NCBI RefSeq assembly: GCF_020873895.1
Contig: NZ_JAHWGT010000046.1
Location: 1 to 49,999 of the forward strand
Direction of reading: 5' to 3'
Source of the DNA: Streptomyces sp. DH12
GTDB lineage: Bacteria > Actinomycetota > Actinomycetes > Streptomycetales > Streptomycetaceae
DNA: 49,999 nucleotides
The notes beneath the pieces were generated by a model. That model was not told the DNA's origin, ran no database searches, and worked only from the letters and a program-made list of their open reading frames with translations. A program made the translations under genes and the position numbers. Of the stretch, positions 47,017 to 49,999 are shown piece by piece (positions within the stretch are counted from its first letter, which is position 1; each line of letters starts with the position of its first letter).

Positions 47017-48819
47017 ATGAGCAACACCGAACAGACCGGACAGGCCGGACGGACCGACCGGGCCGGGTCCGCCGGGTCCGCCGGGGAGAACGGCCAGGAC
47101 GGGCAGGGCGGGGCCGCCGCGGCCGACGAGCAGTCGCTCGGCGCCGCCGGCGCGCACCTTTCCACGGCCCCCTCCCAGGAGGTGGAGTCCGCCGAGGTGA
47201 CCCTGCCGCGGCTCGGCGTGATCGGCTGGGTCCGCTGGTTCTGGCGGCAGCTGACCTCCATGCGGGTCGCGCTGATCCTGCTCTTCCTGCTCTCGCTGGG
47301 CGCCATCCCCGGCTCGCTCATCCCGCAGACCGGTGTGGACGAGACGAAGGTCGAGGCCTTCAAGAAGGCGCACGGCACCCTCGCGCCGATCTACGAGAAG
47401 CTCCAGCTGTTCGACGTCTACAGCTCGGTGTGGTTCTCCGCGATCTACATCCTGCTGTTCGTCTCCCTGATCGGCTGCATCCTCCCGCGCACCTGGCAGT
47501 TCGTCGGCCAGCTGCGCAGCCGTCCGCCGGGCGCGCCCAAGCGGCTCACCCGCCTCCCCGCGTACACGACCTGGCGCACCCGGGCCACGCCCGAGGAGGT
47601 CCGCGAGGAGGCGCTGCGCCTGCTGCGCAGGAACCGCTTCCGGACCCACGCGGCCGGGGACGCGGTCGCCGCCGAGAAGGGGTACCTGCGCGAGGTCGGC
47701 AACCTCCTCTTCCACGTGGCGCTGATCGTGATGCTGCTGGCGTTCGCCGCGGGGCAGCTGTTCAAGTCCGAGGGCGGCAAGCTGATCGTCGAGGGCGACG
47801 GCTTCGCCAACACGCTCAGCCAGTACGACGACTTCCGCTCCGGCTCGCTCTTCGGCCTGGACGACCTCGGCCACTTCAGCTTCGAACTGGACTCGTTCAC
47901 CGGCACCTACGAGACGGACGGCCCGCAGCGCGGCACCCCCCGCACCTTCGAGGCGGCCGTCACGTACGCGGAGCGCGGCGGGCCCGACAAAAAGGCCGTG
48001 ATCCGGGTCAACGAGCCCCTGGAGGTCGACGGCGCCAAGGTGTACCTGATCTCGCACGGGTACGCGCCCGTCATCACCGTCCGCGACGGCCGCGGCAAGA
48101 TCGTCAGCCAGGGGCCCGTGCCGCTGCTGCCGATCGACGCCAACGTCACCTCGCAGGGCGTCCTGAAGGTGATGGACGGCTACACCGACAAGAACGGGAA
48201 GAAGGACCAGCTGGGCATCCCGGCGTTCTTCGTGCCGACCTACGCGGGCAAGGGGAAGGGCGACATGTTCTCCCAGTTCCCGGGGCTCGTGTACCCGGTG
48301 CTGAGCCTGTCCGCCTACCACGGCGACCTGCGCGTGGACTCGGGCCTGCCGCAGAACGTGTACCAGCTGGACACCAGCAAGATGAAGCCGTTCAAGGACG
48401 CCGGCGGTGACATCCTGCGCAAGCAGCTCACCCCCGGTGAGACGTTCACGCTGCCGGACGGGGCGGGTTCGATCACCTTCGAGAAGGAGATCAAGGAGTG
48501 GGCCAGCTTCCAGATCTCCCAGCAGCCCGGCAACGGCTGGGCGCTGACCGGCGCCGTCGCCGCGATCCTCGGCCTGATCGGGTCGCTCTTCATCCAGCGC
48601 CGCCGCGTCTGGGTCCGGGCCGCCCCGGGTGAGGACGGCGTGACCGTCGTCGAGATGGCGGGGCTCGGGCGCAGCGAGTCCGCGAAGCTCCCCGAGGAGC
48701 TGGCCGAGCTGGCGGCCGCGCTCCACTCCGCGGCGCCGTCGGCGCCCGCGGACGACGTCGTCGACCACGACGCCGAACCTGCCGAAGAGGCTGTTCCTGC
48801 CGAAGGGGCAAAGCAGTGA
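47017..48819 (+). CDS. resB: ResB, cytochrome c synthase subunit
   Basis: The 600-residue membrane protein has an acidic N-terminal part, three membrane helices near residues 75-200 (MRVALILLFLLSLGAIPGSL; FSAIYILLFVSLIGCI; LFHVALIVMLLAFAAGQL), a large external domain (about 200-500) and a last helix near 510-530 (TGAVAAILGLIGSLFI). With CcsA it forms the System II heme-transfer complex. It overlaps the next gene by 4 bases (GTGA). Confidence 0.95.
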   Translation: MSNTEQTGQAGRTDRAGSAGSAGENGQDGQGGAAAADEQSLGAAGAHLSTAPSQEVESAEVTLPRLGVIGWVRWFWRQLTSMRVALILLFLLSLGAIPGSLIPQTGVDETKVEAFKKAHGTLAPIYEKLQLFDVYSSVWFSAIYILLFVSLIGCILPRTWQFVGQLRSRPPGAPKRLTRLPAYTTWRTRATPEEVREEALRLLRRNRFRTHAAGDAVAAEKGYLREVGNLLFHVALIVMLLAFAAGQLFKSEGGKLIVEGDGFANTLSQYDDFRSGSLFGLDDLGHFSFELDSFTGTYETDGPQRGTPRTFEAAVTYAERGGPDKKAVIRVNEPLEVDGAKVYLISHGYAPVITVRDGRGKIVSQGPVPLLPIDANVTSQGVLKVMDGYTDKNGKKDQLGIPAFFVPTYAGKGKGDMFSQFPGLVYPVLSLSAYHGDLRVDSGLPQNVYQLDTSKMKPFKDAGGDILRKQLTPGETFTLPDGAGSITFEKEIKEWASFQISQQPGNGWALTGAVAAILGLIGSLFIQRRRVWVRAAPGEDGVTVVEMAGLGRSESAKLPEELAELAAALHSAAPSAPADDVVDHDAEPAEEAVPAEGAKQ

Positions 48820-49907
48820 CCATCGCCGCCGCCACCAACGAGAACCTGGCGCACATCAGCAACGTCCTCGTCTACTCGGCCATGGCCGTGTACACGCTGG
48901 CGTTCCTCGCGCACATCGCCGAGTGGGTGCTCGGCAGCCGCAGCAAGGTCGGCCGCACCGCCGCCGCCCTCACCCCCACCGCCGCCGCGACCGCCGGGCC
49001 CGCCGTGCGGGTGCGCGGCGCCGAGCAGTCCGCCGGGACCACCGTCCTGGACAAGCCCACCGTCGTCACCCGGGGCGCCGCGGGCGCGCGGGACGTCCCG
49101 GACGGCCCCGGCGCGGCCGGCGGCGACGCCAAGGGCGACCTGTACGGCCGCATCGCCGTGTCCCTGACCACGCTCGGCTTCCTGCTGGAGGCCGGCGGCG
49201 TCGTCGCCCGCGCGGTGTCGGTGCAGCGGGCGCCGTGGGGCAACATGTACGAGTTCTCGATCACCTTCTCCACCGTGGCGGTCGGCGCGTACCTCGCCCT
49301 GCTGTTCGCGGGGAAGAACGTCCGCTGGCTCGGCCTGCCGCTGGTCACCACCATCCTCCTCGACCTCGGCCTCGCCACGACGTGGCTGTACACCGAGAGC
49401 GACCAGCTCGTCCCGGCCCTCGACTCGTACTGGCTGTGGATCCACGTCTCCACCGCGATCTTCTGCGGCGCGGTCTTCTACATCGGCGCCGTCGCCACGC
49501 TGCTGTACCTGTTCCGCGACGCGTACGAGGCGAAGGTGGCCCGCGGGGAGACGCCGAGCGCGTTCGCCCGGTCCGTCATGGAGCGGCTGCCGGCCGCCGC
49601 GACCTTCGACAAGCTCGCCTACCGGGTCAACGCCGCGGTGTTCCCGCTGTGGACGTTCACGATCATCGCCGGCGCCATCTGGGCCGGTGACGCGTGGGGC
49701 CGCTACTGGGGCTGGGACCCCAAGGAGGTCTGGTCCTTCATCACCTGGATCGCCTACGCCTGCTACCTGCACGCCCGCGCCACGGTCGGCTGGAAGGGAC
49801 GCAAGGCCGCCTACCTGGCCCTCGTCGCCTTCGGCTGCTGGCTGTTCAACTACTACGGCGTGAACATCTGGGTCGACGGCCTGCACTCGTACGCCGGCGT
49901 CGAGTGA
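48816..49907 (+). CDS. ccsB: CcsA/CcsB, cytochrome c biogenesis heme-handling protein
   Basis: The 363-residue protein has eight predicted helices and the WWD heme-binding motif WGRYWGWDPKEVWSFITWIAY (about residues 300-320), with histidines in external loops (for example HVSTAIFCG and HSYAG). It delivers heme to ResB for attachment to apocytochrome c. GTG 48816 overlaps resB. It is called CcsB in actinomycete annotations and CcsA in chloroplasts. A hairpin follows the stop. Confidence 0.95.
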   Translation: MTIAAATNENLAHISNVLVYSAMAVYTLAFLAHIAEWVLGSRSKVGRTAAALTPTAAATAGPAVRVRGAEQSAGTTVLDKPTVVTRGAAGARDVPDGPGAAGGDAKGDLYGRIAVSLTTLGFLLEAGGVVARAVSVQRAPWGNMYEFSITFSTVAVGAYLALLFAGKNVRWLGLPLVTTILLDLGLATTWLYTESDQLVPALDSYWLWIHVSTAIFCGAVFYIGAVATLLYLFRDAYEAKVARGETPSAFARSVMERLPAAATFDKLAYRVNAAVFPLWTFTIIAGAIWAGDAWGRYWGWDPKEVWSFITWIAYACYLHARATVGWKGRKAAYLALVAFGCWLFNYYGVNIWVDGLHSYAGVE

Positions 49908-49916
49908 CCCCGGCCC

Positions 49917-49942
49917 GGGGCGGCGGGTGACCCGCCCGCCCC
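49917..49942 (+). terminator. imperfect hairpin after the ccs operon
   Basis: GGGGCGGCGGGT pairs with ACCCGCCCGCCCC, leaving one bulged C, 10 bases after the final stop. It is probably the terminator of the ccs operon. The remaining bases to the window end are GC-rich with no gene. Confidence 0.6.
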
Positions 49943-49999
49943 GACGGCCGTCCCGCGGGGGCGGGGGGGGCCATCCCCGCGCGGGCGGGGAGCACAGGC

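Overview
The window is high-GC actinobacterial DNA and almost certainly comes from Streptomyces or a very close relative. The evidence is GC-rich third positions throughout, frequent GTG/TTG starts, and developmental genes typical of sporulating streptomycetes: the ECF sigma factor BldN with its long N-terminal extension, its membrane anti-sigma partner RsbN, and the small excisionase-like regulator BdtA. The redox regulator Rex heads a heme operon, as expected for this group.

Layout. 1-180: end of an rRNA operon (5S rRNA and a strong terminator). 195-4687: HAD hydrolase, MFS exporter, AcuC-type deacetylase, a conserved unnamed protein, bdtA. 4851-11507: the 32-residue ribosomal protein bS22, an epimerase and a PlsC acyltransferase (+), facing rsbN and bldN (-), then a membrane-anchored HAD-IB phosphatase (-) and a glutaredoxin-like protein (+). 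11785-16675: the Rex-controlled rex-hemA-hemC-hemD operon, each junction overlapping by 4 bases. 16740-21951: an accessory-looking block between hemD and hemB (a WhiJ-like HTH/DUF397/HATPase cassette, a secreted serine hydrolase, a DinB/WYL pair, an SMI1/KNR4-like protein). 22140-23135: hemB. 23225-28118: a zinc-ribbon protein; a SigE-family sigma factor with a membrane partner whose outer domain is duplicated in a secreted protein next door; an SRPBCC protein; a secreted RelA/SpoT-like pyrophosphokinase; a DUF1876 protein. 28269-32064: divergent argS and class I lysS. 32215-41382: a DUF2637 membrane protein, two DUF3558 lipoproteins, RtcB RNA ligase, an SDR, a secreted protein, an AAA ATPase, a Mut7-C protein and a conserved hypothetical. 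41383-42011: an unusual structured region leading into hemL. 42012-49907: hemL, a histidine phosphatase, a Tat-type lipoprotein with a deacetylase-like fold, and the System II cytochrome c maturation set resA-ccdA-resB-ccsA.

How it works together. Five genes for early tetrapyrrole synthesis (hemA, hemL, hemB, hemC, hemD) and the complete cytochrome c heme-attachment set are all here, so heme supply and heme use are physically close. Rex links the first part to NADH/NAD+ balance. The bldN-rsbN-bdtA part controls aerial development.

The most novel-looking items are the sigma factor with membrane-bound and secreted copies of one outer domain (23892-25904), the secreted alarmone-synthetase-like enzyme (26920-27714), and the hairpin-rich leader before hemL with a short ORF that echoes the HemL N-terminus (41657-41935). 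Functions are read from motifs visible in the translations and from recalled knowledge of families; no database search was run.
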